Both the position numbers and the translations under genes were made by a program. A stretch of DNA of 56,689 nucleotides, taken from assembly GCF_001188955.3 (NCBI RefSeq), contig NZ_JPRF03000046.1, positions 1 to 56,689 on the forward strand, in the 5' to 3' direction. Shown here piece by piece: positions 7,511 to 17,873 of this stretch. The stretch's first letter is position 1; each line of letters starts with the position of its first letter. Source of the DNA: Kitasatospora aureofaciens. GTDB taxonomy: Bacteria > Actinomycetota > Actinomycetes > Streptomycetales > Streptomycetaceae. Below the pieces are notes generated by a model, which did not search any database, was not told the DNA's origin, and saw only the letters and a list, made by a program, of their open reading frames with translations.

Positions 7511-8098
7511 GTGTCCGAGATCCGCCTTGCCGCTGAGACCCGTACCGAGTTCGGCAAGGGTGCCGCCCGTCGCGCCCGCCGCGCCGGCTTCGTCCCCGGT
7601 GTCGTCTACGGCCACGGCCACGCCCCGGTTCACCTGAACCTGCCCGGCCACGACCTGATGATGGCCCTCAAGACCCCGAACGCCCTGCTGGTCGTTCCGA
7701 TCGAGGGCAAGGACGAGTACGTCCTGCCGAAGGCCGTCCAGCGCGAGGCCATCAAGCGCACCATCGAGCACGTCGACCTGCTGCTGGTCAAGCGTGGCGA
7801 GAAGGTCACCGTCGAGATTCCGGTCCACACCGAGGGCGAGCTGGCCCCCGGTGGCAACCTGCTGGAGCACGTCCTGCAGGCCCTGCCGGTCGAGGCCGAG
7901 GCCACCCACCTGCCCGAGGCCGTCACCGTCTCCGTCGAGGGCCTGGAGGCCGGTGCCTCCGTCCACGCCAAGGACATCGCCCTGCCGGCCGGCGTCTCGC
8001 TGGCCGTCGACGCCGACGCCGTCGTGCTGCAGGTCATCGCCGCCCAGGCCGCCCCGGTCGAGGACGAGGCCGCCGAGGCCGAGGGTGCCGAGGCCTGA
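7511..8098 (+). CDS. rplY: 50S ribosomal protein L25 (Ctc form)
   Basis: A 195-residue protein with an N-terminal L25 domain (VSEIRLAAETRTEFGKGAAR ... FVPGVVYGHG) that binds 5S rRNA, plus the C-terminal TL5/Ctc beta domain (VEIPVHTEGELAPGGNLLEH, EAEATHLPEAVTVSVEGLEA). It ends in an acidic Ala/Glu tail. GTG at 7511 follows ACGAGGAGTGC, a strong ribosome site. It lies between prs and pth, the usual actinobacterial order. Ctc-type L25 is linked to stress in other Gram-positive bacteria. Confidence 0.96.
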   Translation: MSEIRLAAETRTEFGKGAARRARRAGFVPGVVYGHGHAPVHLNLPGHDLMMALKTPNALLVVPIEGKDEYVLPKAVQREAIKRTIEHVDLLLVKRGEKVTVEIPVHTEGELAPGGNLLEHVLQALPVEAEATHLPEAVTVSVEGLEAGASVHAKDIALPAGVSLAVDADAVVLQVIAAQAAPVEDEAAEAEGAEA

Positions 8099-8123
8099 GC
8101 CTCGTAGCCTTCACGGCTTTTGA

Positions 8124-8164
8124 CCGCTGCCCCGGTCGCTCCCCTGGAGCGGCCGGGGCAGCGG
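8124..8164 (+). terminator. rplY terminator hairpin
   Basis: CCGCTGCCCCGG-TCGCTCC pairs with GGAGCG-GCCGGGGCAGCGG across a 3-nt loop. The 19-bp stem contains one G-T pair. It ends 52 bp before the pth start, so pth is likely to have its own promoter or to rely on read-through. Confidence 0.75.
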
Positions 8165-8216
8165 TGCGTCCGGGATGATGACGTCGAGCGCGGAGTCGAG
8201 CGCGAAGGAGAGAGGC

Positions 8217-8795
8217 ATGGCCGAGGATTACGAGGGCCCCTGGCTGGTGGTCGGGCTGGGCAACCCCGGGGAGCAGTACGCCAGGAACCGGCACAACATC
8301 GGCTTCATGGTGGTGGACCTGCTGGCGCAGCGGATGGGCGCCAAGTTCAAGGCGCACAAGAGCCGGGCGCAGGTGGCCGAGGGGCGGCTGGCGGGCAGGC
8401 GGGTGGTGCTGGCCAAGCCGATGTCCTTCATGAACCTCTCCGGTGGGCCGGTGACGGCGCTGCGGGACTTCTACAAGGTGCCGGCCTCGGCGCTGATCGC
8501 CGTCCACGACGAGCTGGACATCGACTACGCGGCGCTGCGGCTGAAGCTGGGCGGCGGGGACAACGGCCACAACGGGCTGAAGTCGATCACCAAGTCGCTC
8601 GGGCCGGACTACCACCGGGTGCGCTGCGGGATCGGCCGCCCGCCGGGCCGGATGGAGGTCGCGGACTTCGTCCTGAAGGACTTCTCCTCGACCGAGCGCA
8701 AGGAGCTGGAGTGGTTCGTGGACCGCTCGGCGGACGCGGTGGAGGCGCTGCTGTCCGAGGGGCTGGAGCGGGCGCAGGGCACGTACAACTCCTGA
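8217..8795 (+). CDS. pth: Peptidyl-tRNA hydrolase
   Basis: A 192-residue esterase that releases tRNA from drop-off peptidyl-tRNA. Motifs: VVGLGNPGEQYARNRHNIGF (catalytic His at about residue 26, Asn at 16), AKPMSFMNLSG, HDELDIDYA and GGDNGHNGLKSI. ATG at 8217 is preceded by AAGGAGAGAGG. Length matches the family. It lies directly downstream of rplY, a common pairing in bacteria. Confidence 0.96.
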   Translation: MAEDYEGPWLVVGLGNPGEQYARNRHNIGFMVVDLLAQRMGAKFKAHKSRAQVAEGRLAGRRVVLAKPMSFMNLSGGPVTALRDFYKVPASALIAVHDELDIDYAALRLKLGGGDNGHNGLKSITKSLGPDYHRVRCGIGRPPGRMEVADFVLKDFSSTERKELEWFVDRSADAVEALLSEGLERAQGTYNS

Positions 8796-8934
8796 CCGTC
8801 CGTCATGTGCACGGTGTGCCGGGTACACAACAGTCGTGCAACGCTTGCCCCGCCAAACCTGAAACCATGTGAGAACCCTGTGCGGGATCGGATAGCGTCG
8901 GCCTGGTACGCGAACGGGTCCTGGGGAGTTCTCG

Positions 8935-9258
8935 ATGCGGAGATTGCGTCCGGTCCGCCGACTTCGGCGGCTCCGGGTGGTTCGGCTGAAGCAGCTCGGA
9001 CGACGGGTGGGCACCGCCGGTGCGCTGGGAGCGGCGGGGATGCTGCTGTCCAGCGGTGCGGTGGCGCACGCCGATCCGGTGGCCGAGCCGGATCCGGGGG
9101 TCACGCCGGAGCCCGCGGCGGCGCAGTTCGGTCCGGTGCTGGGCGACTCGGTCGGCCCGGACGCCGGACTGCTGGCGGTCGGCGGCGGCCTGGTGGTCGC
9201 GGCCGGCGGAGCGGCGCTGTGGTTGAAGCGCCGGCGCGCGGGGGAGCCCGCGGAGTAG
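8935..9258 (+). CDS. Small exported or membrane protein, unknown function
   Basis: A 107-residue protein. An Arg-rich N-terminus is followed by a hydrophobic stretch ending in SSGAVAHADP, which looks like a signal peptide cleaved after AHA. The middle is Pro/Glu/Ala-rich. Near the C-terminus a hydrophobic segment (LLAVGGGLVVAAGGAALWL) precedes KRRRAG, a stop-transfer arrangement resembling a wall-anchor tail but without a visible LAxTG motif. GGGGAG precedes the ATG by a few bases. I do not recognise a family. Codon use is normal and the gene has its own terminator. Confidence 0.7.
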   Translation: MRRLRPVRRLRRLRVVRLKQLGRRVGTAGALGAAGMLLSSGAVAHADPVAEPDPGVTPEPAAAQFGPVLGDSVGPDAGLLAVGGGLVVAAGGAALWLKRRRAGEPAE

Positions 9259-9268
9259 GAACGTGATG

Positions 9269-9308
9269 CGAGGGGCCGGTGTCCACGGAAGTGGGCACCG
9301 GCCCCTCG
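9269..9308 (+). terminator. Terminator hairpin with GGAA loop
   Basis: An 18-bp stem (CGAGGGGCCGGTGTCCAC / GTGGGCACCGGCCCCTCG, one G-T pair) is closed by the tetraloop GGAA. Confidence 0.8.
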
Positions 9309-9351
9309 TCGTCCTGTCATCCGTTTCCGGCGGCCGGTGCGTCCTGAGGGT

Positions 9352-9873
9352 ATGAAGCGCGAATCGATGCGCCCGGGGGGTTCCGGATCCGACCCGTTCG
9401 ACGAGTTCGTCGCGGCGCGGTACCAGGCCCTCCTGCGGGGGGCGTACCTGATCACCGGGGATGTTCACGACGCCCGGGACCTGTTGCACGACGCCCTGGC
9501 ACGGGTGTACCCGAAGCGGTCGGCGATCCGGGAGCCCGGCGCGGCCGAGGGCTACGTCCGCCGGACGATGGTGCGCACCCACGTCTCGCGGTGGCGCCGG
9601 ACCAGACGCGAGGTGCTGACATCCGTCCTGCCGGACGGGCCGGCGGTCCAGGAGGCCGAGCGGGACGGGCAGTTGGCGGCGGCGCTGGCCGGTCTGCCGC
9701 GGCGGCAGCGGGCGGCGGTGGTGCTGCGCTACTACCTGGACCTGCCCGTGGCCCAGGTGGCGGTGGAGCTGGGGTGCTCGGTGACCACGGCGAAGACCCA
9801 CCTGGCGCGGGGGCTCAAGGCGCTTCGACAGGAACTGGAACCGGCGAGGGAGTTGGTGGGGCGTGAGGGCTGA
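9352..9873 (+). CDS. ECF sigma factor, SigE-like (SigE70) family
   Basis: About 173 residues. Region 2 reads DEFVAARYQALLRGAYLITGDVHDARDLLHDALARVYP and region 4 LPRRQRAAVVLRYYLDLPVAQVAVELGCSVTTAKTHLARGLKAL, the compact two-domain sigma factor with no region 3. It directs RNA polymerase to a small regulon. Start is uncertain: ATG 9352 (used), ATG 9367 or GTG 9337. The stop overlaps the start of the next gene by 11 nt, so the two are co-translated; that gene has the form of a membrane anti-sigma factor. A second gene of the same family lies at 50281. Confidence 0.88.
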   Translation: MKRESMRPGGSGSDPFDEFVAARYQALLRGAYLITGDVHDARDLLHDALARVYPKRSAIREPGAAEGYVRRTMVRTHVSRWRRTRREVLTSVLPDGPAVQEAERDGQLAAALAGLPRRQRAAVVLRYYLDLPVAQVAVELGCSVTTAKTHLARGLKALRQELEPARELVGREG

Positions 9874-10654
9874 GGACGAGTTCGAGGAGGAGCTGTCCGT
9901 CCGGCTCGGGGCCCGGGCGGCGGGGATCGGCGGCAGCCCGCCGCTGGCCGAGCTGCGCGAGGCGGGACGCCGACGGGCCCGGCGACGGGGGGTCGTGCGG
10001 GCCGTCACGGCGGTGGCGGTGCTGGCGGTCGGCGCGGGGGCGCTGACGCAGCTGGGCGGCGGGGGGAACGCGGCCTCGGGCGCCGGGCCGGCGGCAACCC
10101 CGGTCGTGACGCCGACCGGGACCGCGGTCGTGACGCCGACCGGGACCCCGGGCAGAACATCGCGGGGAGCCGAGACCGACGAGCGGGTGAAGACCGTCCT
10201 GAGCTGCGGCCGGAGCGGCCCGTCCTCGGCACCGGCGTCGGACCAGCAGGCGGGGGCGGACCTGGTGGCGGCGGGCCGGGCGGTCGAGCGGATGGCGCGG
10301 CAGGAGTACGGGGACCACTACTTCGCGACCTGCCTGGACACGGCCGAGGGCACGCTGGTCGTGATGCGCAACCCGGCCCCGACGGGCCTGGACGCCGCCG
10401 CGTCGCAGGCCGTGGCCCCGTGGCCCACGGTGAAGCTGCGGTTCGTCGCCGCGCCCTCGTACCCCTCGCAGCTGACCCTCGCCAAGGAGATCCGGGCCGA
10501 GGCCGGGGACTGGTCGGCGACGAAGGGCGTGTACATCGCGTGGGTGGAGATCGCCCTGGACGGCAAGGGAGTGATCGTCCACACCCCGCAGGCGGAGACC
10601 GCGCGGGCGGAGATCGTCCGGCAGTACGGAAACCTGGTCTCGGTCGGCCTCTGA
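9863..10654 (+). CDS. Membrane-anchored partner of the ECF sigma factor (putative anti-sigma factor)
   Basis: 263 residues. A short cytoplasmic N-terminus (VRAEDEFEEELSVRLGARAA ... RRRARRRG) precedes one transmembrane helix (VRAVTAVAVLAVGAGALTQL, about residues 46-65), a Thr/Pro-rich linker with the repeat VVTPTGT, then an extracellular domain with two Cys residues (VLSCG and FATCLD) that may form a disulfide. Position and overlap with the sigma gene suggest it restrains that factor; no zinc HxxxCxxC anti-sigma motif is visible, so this is inference. It is useful as an intact comparison for the broken paralogue at 50835. Confidence 0.65.
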   Translation: MRAEDEFEEELSVRLGARAAGIGGSPPLAELREAGRRRARRRGVVRAVTAVAVLAVGAGALTQLGGGGNAASGAGPAATPVVTPTGTAVVTPTGTPGRTSRGAETDERVKTVLSCGRSGPSSAPASDQQAGADLVAAGRAVERMARQEYGDHYFATCLDTAEGTLVVMRNPAPTGLDAAASQAVAPWPTVKLRFVAAPSYPSQLTLAKEIRAEAGDWSATKGVYIAWVEIALDGKGVIVHTPQAETARAEIVRQYGNLVSVGL

Positions 10655-10663
10655 AACGGCGTG

Positions 10664-10694
10664 GGGGCCGGTGCTCGTGGAGAGCACCGGCCCC
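10664..10694. terminator. Bidirectional terminator between the sigma operon and ppc
   Basis: GGGGCCGGTGCTC pairs perfectly with GAGCACCGGCCCC across GTGGA, between two convergent genes. Confidence 0.8.
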
Positions 10695-10714
10695 GACGCG
10701 TGCCCGGGCGGCGG

Positions 10715-13510
<2,796 letters not shown>

Positions 13511-13684
13511 GGCTGGCTCCCTGTGGTGGTGGGGTTCGGCAACGGCTCATCGTCACAGGTCCACGCGCAGTGTGGCGGGTGTGACGCGTGCGGACCGCGC
13601 TGTCCGACGCGACCAGCATAGGTGTCGGGGCGTTTGCTGTCCGAGAGGTGGCCGGATGGCGGACAGGGCTGCCGAGGACCGCCT

Positions 13685-13700
13685 GTGGTCTGGACCACTT
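13685..13700. promoter_or_regulatory. Candidate DasR-responsive element (dre)
   Basis: TGTGGTCTGGACCACT matches the known dre consensus (A-C/G-TGGTCTAGACCA-C/G-T) at 14 of 16 positions, with one change in the TGGTCTAGACCA core. It lies between divergent ppc and the kinase gene, 70 bp before the latter. DasR is the GntR-family GlcNAc-responsive regulator of Streptomyces. Binding is inferred. Confidence 0.55.
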
Positions 13701-13757
13701 GACGGGCGTGATCGGCGTACCCCGCAATCCCGGTGGGGAAGGGAAGGGGTTGCCGCT

Positions 13758-13763
13758 TAACCT
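13758..13763 (+). promoter_or_regulatory. -10 box of a probable leaderless kinase transcript
   Basis: TAACCT is followed after 7 nt by the kinase ATG at 13771, and no Shine-Dalgarno sequence precedes that start. Confidence 0.55.
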
Positions 13764-13770
13764 GTCAGGC

Positions 13771-15039
13771 ATGAGCAAGTCGCCTGGGGAGCGCGTGCCG
13801 GTCCGGTCGTTCTGGTGGTGGAAGCGGCGGCGCAGCGCCCTCCTCGACATCGGGCTTGCGCTGCTCGCCGCGGTCGAGTGCTCGGCCGGTACGATCGCCT
13901 TCCTGTCCGCCCGGATCCACGTGAGCCTCGCGGGCGCGGTCGGGATCGCGGTGCTCGGCACGCTGGCCGGCGGTTCGCTGGTGGTGCGCCGGCGCTGGCC
14001 GGCCGTACCGGTGCTGGCGACGCTGCTGGTGACGCCCGGGATGCTGGGCGTGCTGCTGCTGGTGGTGTCGCTGTACACGCTGGCGGAGACCTGGGAGTGG
14101 CCCTCCCGGCGCCGCCGCGTGGTGGCGCTGTCCGGACTGGCCTTCGCCGAGGCGGCGGCCGTGATCGCCGTGACGCTGATCGTGCCGGGCGACTCGTCGG
14201 TGGAGCAGCCGCCGCTGTGGATCCAGATCCTGTTCTCGCTGCTGGTGGCGGTCGGCCTGACCGTCGCCCCGGTGGTGACCGGCCTGTACGTGGGGGCGCG
14301 GCGGCGGCTGATCGAGTCGCTCAAGGACCGTGCGCACGGCCTGGAGACCGAACTGGACCTGCTGGCCGAGCAGGCCCAGGAGCGGGCCCGCCGGGCCCGG
14401 CTGGAGGAGCGCACCCGGATCGCCCGGGAGATGCACGACGTGGTGGCGCACCGGGTCTCGCTGATGGTGGTGCACGCCGGGGCGCTGGAGCGAATAGCCG
14501 TCAAGGACCCGGAGAAGGCCGCGCAGAGCGCCAAGTTGATGGGCGAGGTGGGCCGGCAGGCGCTCAACGAGCTGCGCGAGATCCTCGGCGTGCTGCGGAT
14601 GGACGACGAGCGGCAGCCGGAGCCGGACTCGCTGGCCGGGCTGCCCCGGCTGGTCGACCAGTCCCGGGCGGCCGGGATGGCGGTGACGCTGACGGTCAGC
14701 GGCAGCCGGCAGGACTTCACCGGCGACGCCGAGCAGACCGCCTACCGGGTCGTCCAGGAGGGGCTGACCAACGCCCACAAGCACGCGGGCGGCGCCCAGG
14801 TGTCGGTGCTGCTGGCGTACGCGCCGAACGGGGTGCGGGTGAGCGTGGTGAACGCCTGCCCGGGCGGGGAGCGGGGCGCGGCGCAGCTGCCGAGCGGCGG
14901 CAACGGGCTGGTCGGGATGCGGGAGCGGGTGATCGCGCTGGGCGGCACCTTCTCGTCCGGGCCGGAGGCGGACGGCGGGTTCCGGGTGGAGGCGGTGCTG
15001 CCGTCCCGGCTGGCCGTCCGGAGCGACCGGCTCGGGTAG
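13771..15039 (+). CDS. NarL-type (HisKA_3) sensor histidine kinase
   Basis: 422 residues. The N-terminal half is hydrophobic with about four or five predicted membrane helices (for example LLDIGLALLAAVECSAGTIA, VLGTLAGGSLVV, IQILFSLLVAVGLTVAPVVT). A coiled segment follows, then the dimerisation/phosphoacceptor box RIAREMHDVVAHRVSLMVVH with His at about residue 222, and an HATPase_c domain (YRVVQEGLTNAHKHAGG N-box, GGNGLVGMRERVIALGGTF G-box). It should signal to a LuxR-type response regulator, but none is next to it; the nearest is at the window start. Start chosen from the leaderless promoter. Confidence 0.92.
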   Translation: MSKSPGERVPVRSFWWWKRRRSALLDIGLALLAAVECSAGTIAFLSARIHVSLAGAVGIAVLGTLAGGSLVVRRRWPAVPVLATLLVTPGMLGVLLLVVSLYTLAETWEWPSRRRRVVALSGLAFAEAAAVIAVTLIVPGDSSVEQPPLWIQILFSLLVAVGLTVAPVVTGLYVGARRRLIESLKDRAHGLETELDLLAEQAQERARRARLEERTRIAREMHDVVAHRVSLMVVHAGALERIAVKDPEKAAQSAKLMGEVGRQALNELREILGVLRMDDERQPEPDSLAGLPRLVDQSRAAGMAVTLTVSGSRQDFTGDAEQTAYRVVQEGLTNAHKHAGGAQVSVLLAYAPNGVRVSVVNACPGGERGAAQLPSGGNGLVGMRERVIALGGTFSSGPEADGGFRVEAVLPSRLAVRSDRLG

Positions 15040-15098
15040 CGCTTCAGGCCGGTCCGGCAGGATCCGCCGCCCCGCAGACGCGAGTTTGCAGACAGGTC

Positions 15099-15824
15099 CT
15101 AGTCGTACGCCTCGGCGGTGCGCAGCCGTCCCGGGGCGGTGCCCAGGACGAGGGTGCTGAGCGCCTGGTCGATGCCGTGGCCGAGGAACCACTCGCCGGT
15201 GTGGTCCAGGCTGTAGACCCGGCCCTCCTGGTCGACCGCCAGCAGTGCCTGCCCGTACGCCTCCTCGCCGAGCGGGGCGAGCTGGGTGCCCAGTGCCCGG
15301 CCGAGGTCGAACAGGGTGCGCGGCTGGTGCAGGCCGCACATCGGGTCGATCAGGAAGGGGGTGCGGGCCAGCTGGCGGCCCGGGCCGGACAGGTCGAAGG
15401 CGAGGCCGCCGAACTCGGCCCAGGCCTCCACGGCCGCCGGGAACACCGCGTGCGGGACGCCGCCGGGACCGCCGTACCCGACCAGGGTGTCGGCCCACTC
15501 CTCGGCCTGCCGGATCTGCCAGCGGCCGGGGTGCCAGCCGGAGGCCTTCAGCTCGGCGGCGACGTCGGCCGGAAAGCGCGGGCGGGTCCGTCCGGCGGCG
15601 GCCGGGGACGGGATGCCCGGGGCGAGGGTGTCCGGGGCCAGTGCGGCCGGTGCGGGCGGGGGCGGGCTGGGCGGATTCAGGGCGTGCTCCGGAGGCTCGG
15701 GGACGGGGGCGTACGAAGGGCTGCGGGCGCGGGGTCCGGTGGGCGGACGGCTCAGCGCGCCGGCGGCCCGACGGCGACGCTCTGCACGGTGAAGTGCTCC
15801 AGCATCGGGGCGCAGGAGCGGCAC
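15099..15824 (-). CDS. SUKH-3 domain protein (immunity-type)
   Basis: About 241 residues if the GTG at 15824 is the start; no other start lies before the conserved region, and this one overlaps the deaminase gene by 73 nt. A Pro/Ala-rich segment is followed by FPADVAAELKASGWHPGRW and a globular SUKH-3-like domain (AVEAWAEFGGLAFDLSG, DPMCGLHQ, LGTQLAPLGEE, VYSLDHTGEWFLG). SUKH proteins are immunity proteins for nuclease or deaminase toxins in bacterial conflict systems. The overlap with the YwqJ-type deaminase gene is the classic toxin-immunity layout. Neither protein has a visible secretion signal, so a role inside the cell is possible. N-terminus uncertain. Confidence 0.75.
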   Translation of the reverse strand: MPLLRPDAGALHRAERRRRAAGALSRPPTGPRARSPSYAPVPEPPEHALNPPSPPPPAPAALAPDTLAPGIPSPAAAGRTRPRFPADVAAELKASGWHPGRWQIRQAEEWADTLVGYGGPGGVPHAVFPAAVEAWAEFGGLAFDLSGPGRQLARTPFLIDPMCGLHQPRTLFDLGRALGTQLAPLGEEAYGQALLAVDQEGRVYSLDHTGEWFLGHGIDQALSTLVLGTAPGRLRTAEAYD

Positions 15825-16213
15825 GGCGGGGCGTGGGTGCCGTGTGCCGGGTCGCCCTCCTCGCGTATCCGCAGGGTCGTCATCCGGGCGCCCTTGAGCG
15901 CCTTGCGGGCCTCGTGCAGGCTCATCGGCTTGCGGGCGGCGCGCTTGGAGCGCTTCCCGTCGACCGTGGTCAGGTACTGGGAGAGCAGGACGGCCTCCGG
16001 GCAGCGGCCGGTGAACCGCTCGCGGGCCTCGACCGGCAGGGTGTCCAGGAACTCGCCGACCAGCGGGTGCAGGACCGGGCGCCGGTCCTCCTTGGCGCCC
16101 GCCAGGGTGTGCACCTCGCCGCCCTTGAGCGACAGCGCGGCGGCGACGGCGGGCAGCAGGCTGTCGCGGTGGTGGCGCAGCACGGGCGGGCCCGCCGGCT
16201 CACCGGTGGTCAT
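15752..16213 (-). CDS. YwqJ-type putative deaminase
   Basis: 153 residues, start MTTGEPAGPP with GGAGGAGGAAG upstream. Two cytidine-deaminase-fold motifs are present: RCPEAVLLSQ (C-x-E, zinc ligand plus catalytic Glu) and PPCRSCAPML (PCxxC, two zinc Cys), separated by a spacing typical of the YwqJ family. Such domains occur as toxin tips in polymorphic toxins; here the protein is short and stands alone, upstream of and overlapping a SUKH-3 gene. It could deaminate a nucleic acid or nucleotide. Assignment is from motifs I can see; substrate is unknown. Confidence 0.75.
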   Translation of the reverse strand: MTTGEPAGPPVLRHHRDSLLPAVAAALSLKGGEVHTLAGAKEDRRPVLHPLVGEFLDTLPVEARERFTGRCPEAVLLSQYLTTVDGKRSKRAARKPMSLHEARKALKGARMTTLRIREEGDPAHGTHAPPCRSCAPMLEHFTVQSVAVGPPAR

Positions 16214-16529
16214 GCGGCTTCCTCCTCCTCGTTCCTGGCGGTCCGGTTCCTGTCGGTCCCGTGGGGTCCGGGGCAAGCCTGTCATTCGACCCCGACAACC
16301 GCACAACCGGGGTGCGGGCCGGGCGAACACCCGTACGGTTCCTGGCGGATCGCGTCCCCGCCCATCCGCATCCTGGCCGGGCCGGGGCCGGATCCGCACG
16401 GTCTCGTCATGACTTGTCCACCGATCTACCGAAACCGCCCCCCGGCCCGGACCCCGGCCGGTACGGTTCCGGCAGCGGCCGGAGGAGGCGCGGCCGGCGT
16501 GCGGACAACCGTCGGCGGGCCCGACTCCG
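16214..16529. other. Intergenic region between divergent deaminase and nuclease-SUKH genes
   Basis: I see no gene here. It should contain the promoter of the deaminase/SUKH-3 pair. A degraded coding remnant follows at 16530-16745. Confidence 0.5.
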
Positions 16530-16745
16530 GTGCCCGCGCCGGACGTTGAGGCCGTCGGCCGGGCGCCGGTCCGCCCCGGGCGCGGGAGCCGTGGAGGGTC
16601 CCGCCGGAGTCTCCCGGCCGCCGAGCGGGCCGCCCGGGAACCGCTCGACCTGCCGCTGCACCCGCACCTCACGGAGGCGCGGCAACTGCGGGTCGTGGAG
16701 GTGTTGGAACGGGCTCCGGGTGCGGGGGATCGGCCGGGCGGGTGA
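16530..16745 (+). pseudogene. Possible C-terminal remnant of a DegT/DnrJ/EryC1-type aminotransferase
   Basis: The reading frame ends with PAAERAAREPLDLPLHPHLTE, then ARQLRVVEVLERA. This resembles the C-terminal segment (E-xLsLPlhPxLT...rVve) of sugar PLP aminotransferases. Nothing upstream in the same frame continues the match, and the first part is Arg/Pro/Gly-rich without family features. If real, it is a leftover of a lost gene. Recognition is by eye from a short stretch, so confidence is low. Confidence 0.35.
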
Positions 16746-16808
16746 ACCAATAGGCTGGTGCCCAGCAAGCGCACCGAAGAATTTGCAGCAGCCAGTGGGG
16801 GCTCCCAG

Positions 16809-17810
16809 ATGACGACAGGTCGGCCCGGCGTCGCCGCCGCACCGAACGCGGCGTACGCAGGTCAGGTGGTGCAGTTCCCGGACCCGGTTCGCGCGGAGCG
16901 GCACCCGGCCGGGGTCCGGGTGGACGAGTCCGGCTACCCGGACTTCGGCCCGTACGCCGCCGCGGCGGCCGAGGTCGCCGACCCGCCGGAGGGCTTCGGC
17001 GTGGACGAACTGCGGCTGACCGACTACGTCTCGGCCAACGTCGCGCTGTTCACCCAGGGCCACCCGCTCTGGGCCGACCTGGAGACCGCCGTGGCCACCC
17101 CGCCCGGCTGGACCTGGCACCACGCGGTCGGCCGGGCCGCCCCCGGCTGGCGCCGGATGGAGCTCGTCCCGGTCGAGGTCAAGGCCCTGCTGCGGCACCA
17201 CGGCGGCCTGGCCACCTCGCCCGCCGACCACACCCGCCGCGGCACCCGCCCGCTGCAGGAGCGCCGGCCCGTCCACTTCTCGCTGGCCAGGGACGGCGGG
17301 GACCCGATCGGCGTCCCCGAGGACCTGGTGCAGCGCGCCGAGGAGCGCCTCGGCTACCGGCTGCCCGGCGCCTACCGCACCTTCCTCAAGCTGGGCGGCG
17401 GCCGCGGCCCGGTCGGCGTGGCGTTGGACACCGAGCTCGGCATGTTGCTCGACCAGCCGTTCCTGACCCTCACCGAGGAGTACGGCACCGAGGACGTCGT
17501 GTACGCCAACAAGTGCCTGCGCGACCACCTCACCAAGGACTACCTGGGCATCGCCTACGCGCAGGGCGGCATCGTCGCGCTCAAGGTGCGCGGCGACCGG
17601 ATCGGCTCGGTCTGGTTCCACCTGTACGACGACGCCCGCGACTCCGGCGCCCCGGAGGCCCCGGAGGAGCGCTGCGCCCGGCTGCTGCTGCCCTGCGGCG
17701 ACGACTTCGACGCCTTCCTGCTGCGGCTGGCCGGCAGCCCGCCGGAGCTGGAGACGGTCGCGGAGCTGATGGTGGACGGCGGGTTCGCCCGGGCCGTCCC
17801 GGTGGACTGA
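16809..17810 (+). CDS. WHH-type HNH nuclease domain fused to SUKH-1 (SMI1/KNR4) domain
   Basis: 333 residues. The N-terminal part has a pretoxin-like segment (ESGYPDFGPYAA ... LRLTDYVSANVAL) and a WHH-like nuclease signature: WTWHH (residues 101-105), MELVP (117-121) and RHHGG (129-133). From about residue 168 to the end it is a SUKH-1/SMI1-KNR4 domain (VPEDLVQRAEERLGYRLPG, AYRTFLKLGGG, DFDAFLLRLAG). In polymorphic toxin systems these two modules are separate toxin and immunity proteins; here they form one chain. This may be a self-restrained nuclease, or the nuclease may be inactive. ATG at 16809 has only a weak GGGGGC upstream. It lies just ahead of the SUKH-4 gene. Confidence 0.75.
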   Translation: MTTGRPGVAAAPNAAYAGQVVQFPDPVRAERHPAGVRVDESGYPDFGPYAAAAAEVADPPEGFGVDELRLTDYVSANVALFTQGHPLWADLETAVATPPGWTWHHAVGRAAPGWRRMELVPVEVKALLRHHGGLATSPADHTRRGTRPLQERRPVHFSLARDGGDPIGVPEDLVQRAEERLGYRLPGAYRTFLKLGGGRGPVGVALDTELGMLLDQPFLTLTEEYGTEDVVYANKCLRDHLTKDYLGIAYAQGGIVALKVRGDRIGSVWFHLYDDARDSGAPEAPEERCARLLLPCGDDFDAFLLRLAGSPPELETVAELMVDGGFARAVPVD

Positions 17811-17873
17811 CGTGACCGCGGGAACGGCGTTGAGGGAACGAGTGGGGACGACGGGGACAGGGGTGAACCGGGC

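Noticed and set aside
9337..9873. GTG 9337 as the sigma-factor start
   Set aside because: No ribosome site and added residues fall outside region 2; ATG 9352 or 9367 is more likely, though not certain.
16261..16812. Plus-strand frame of 183 codons upstream of the nuclease-SUKH gene
   Set aside because: Arg/Pro/Gly-rich composition with no family features, no ribosome site, and it overlaps the start of a real gene in another frame.
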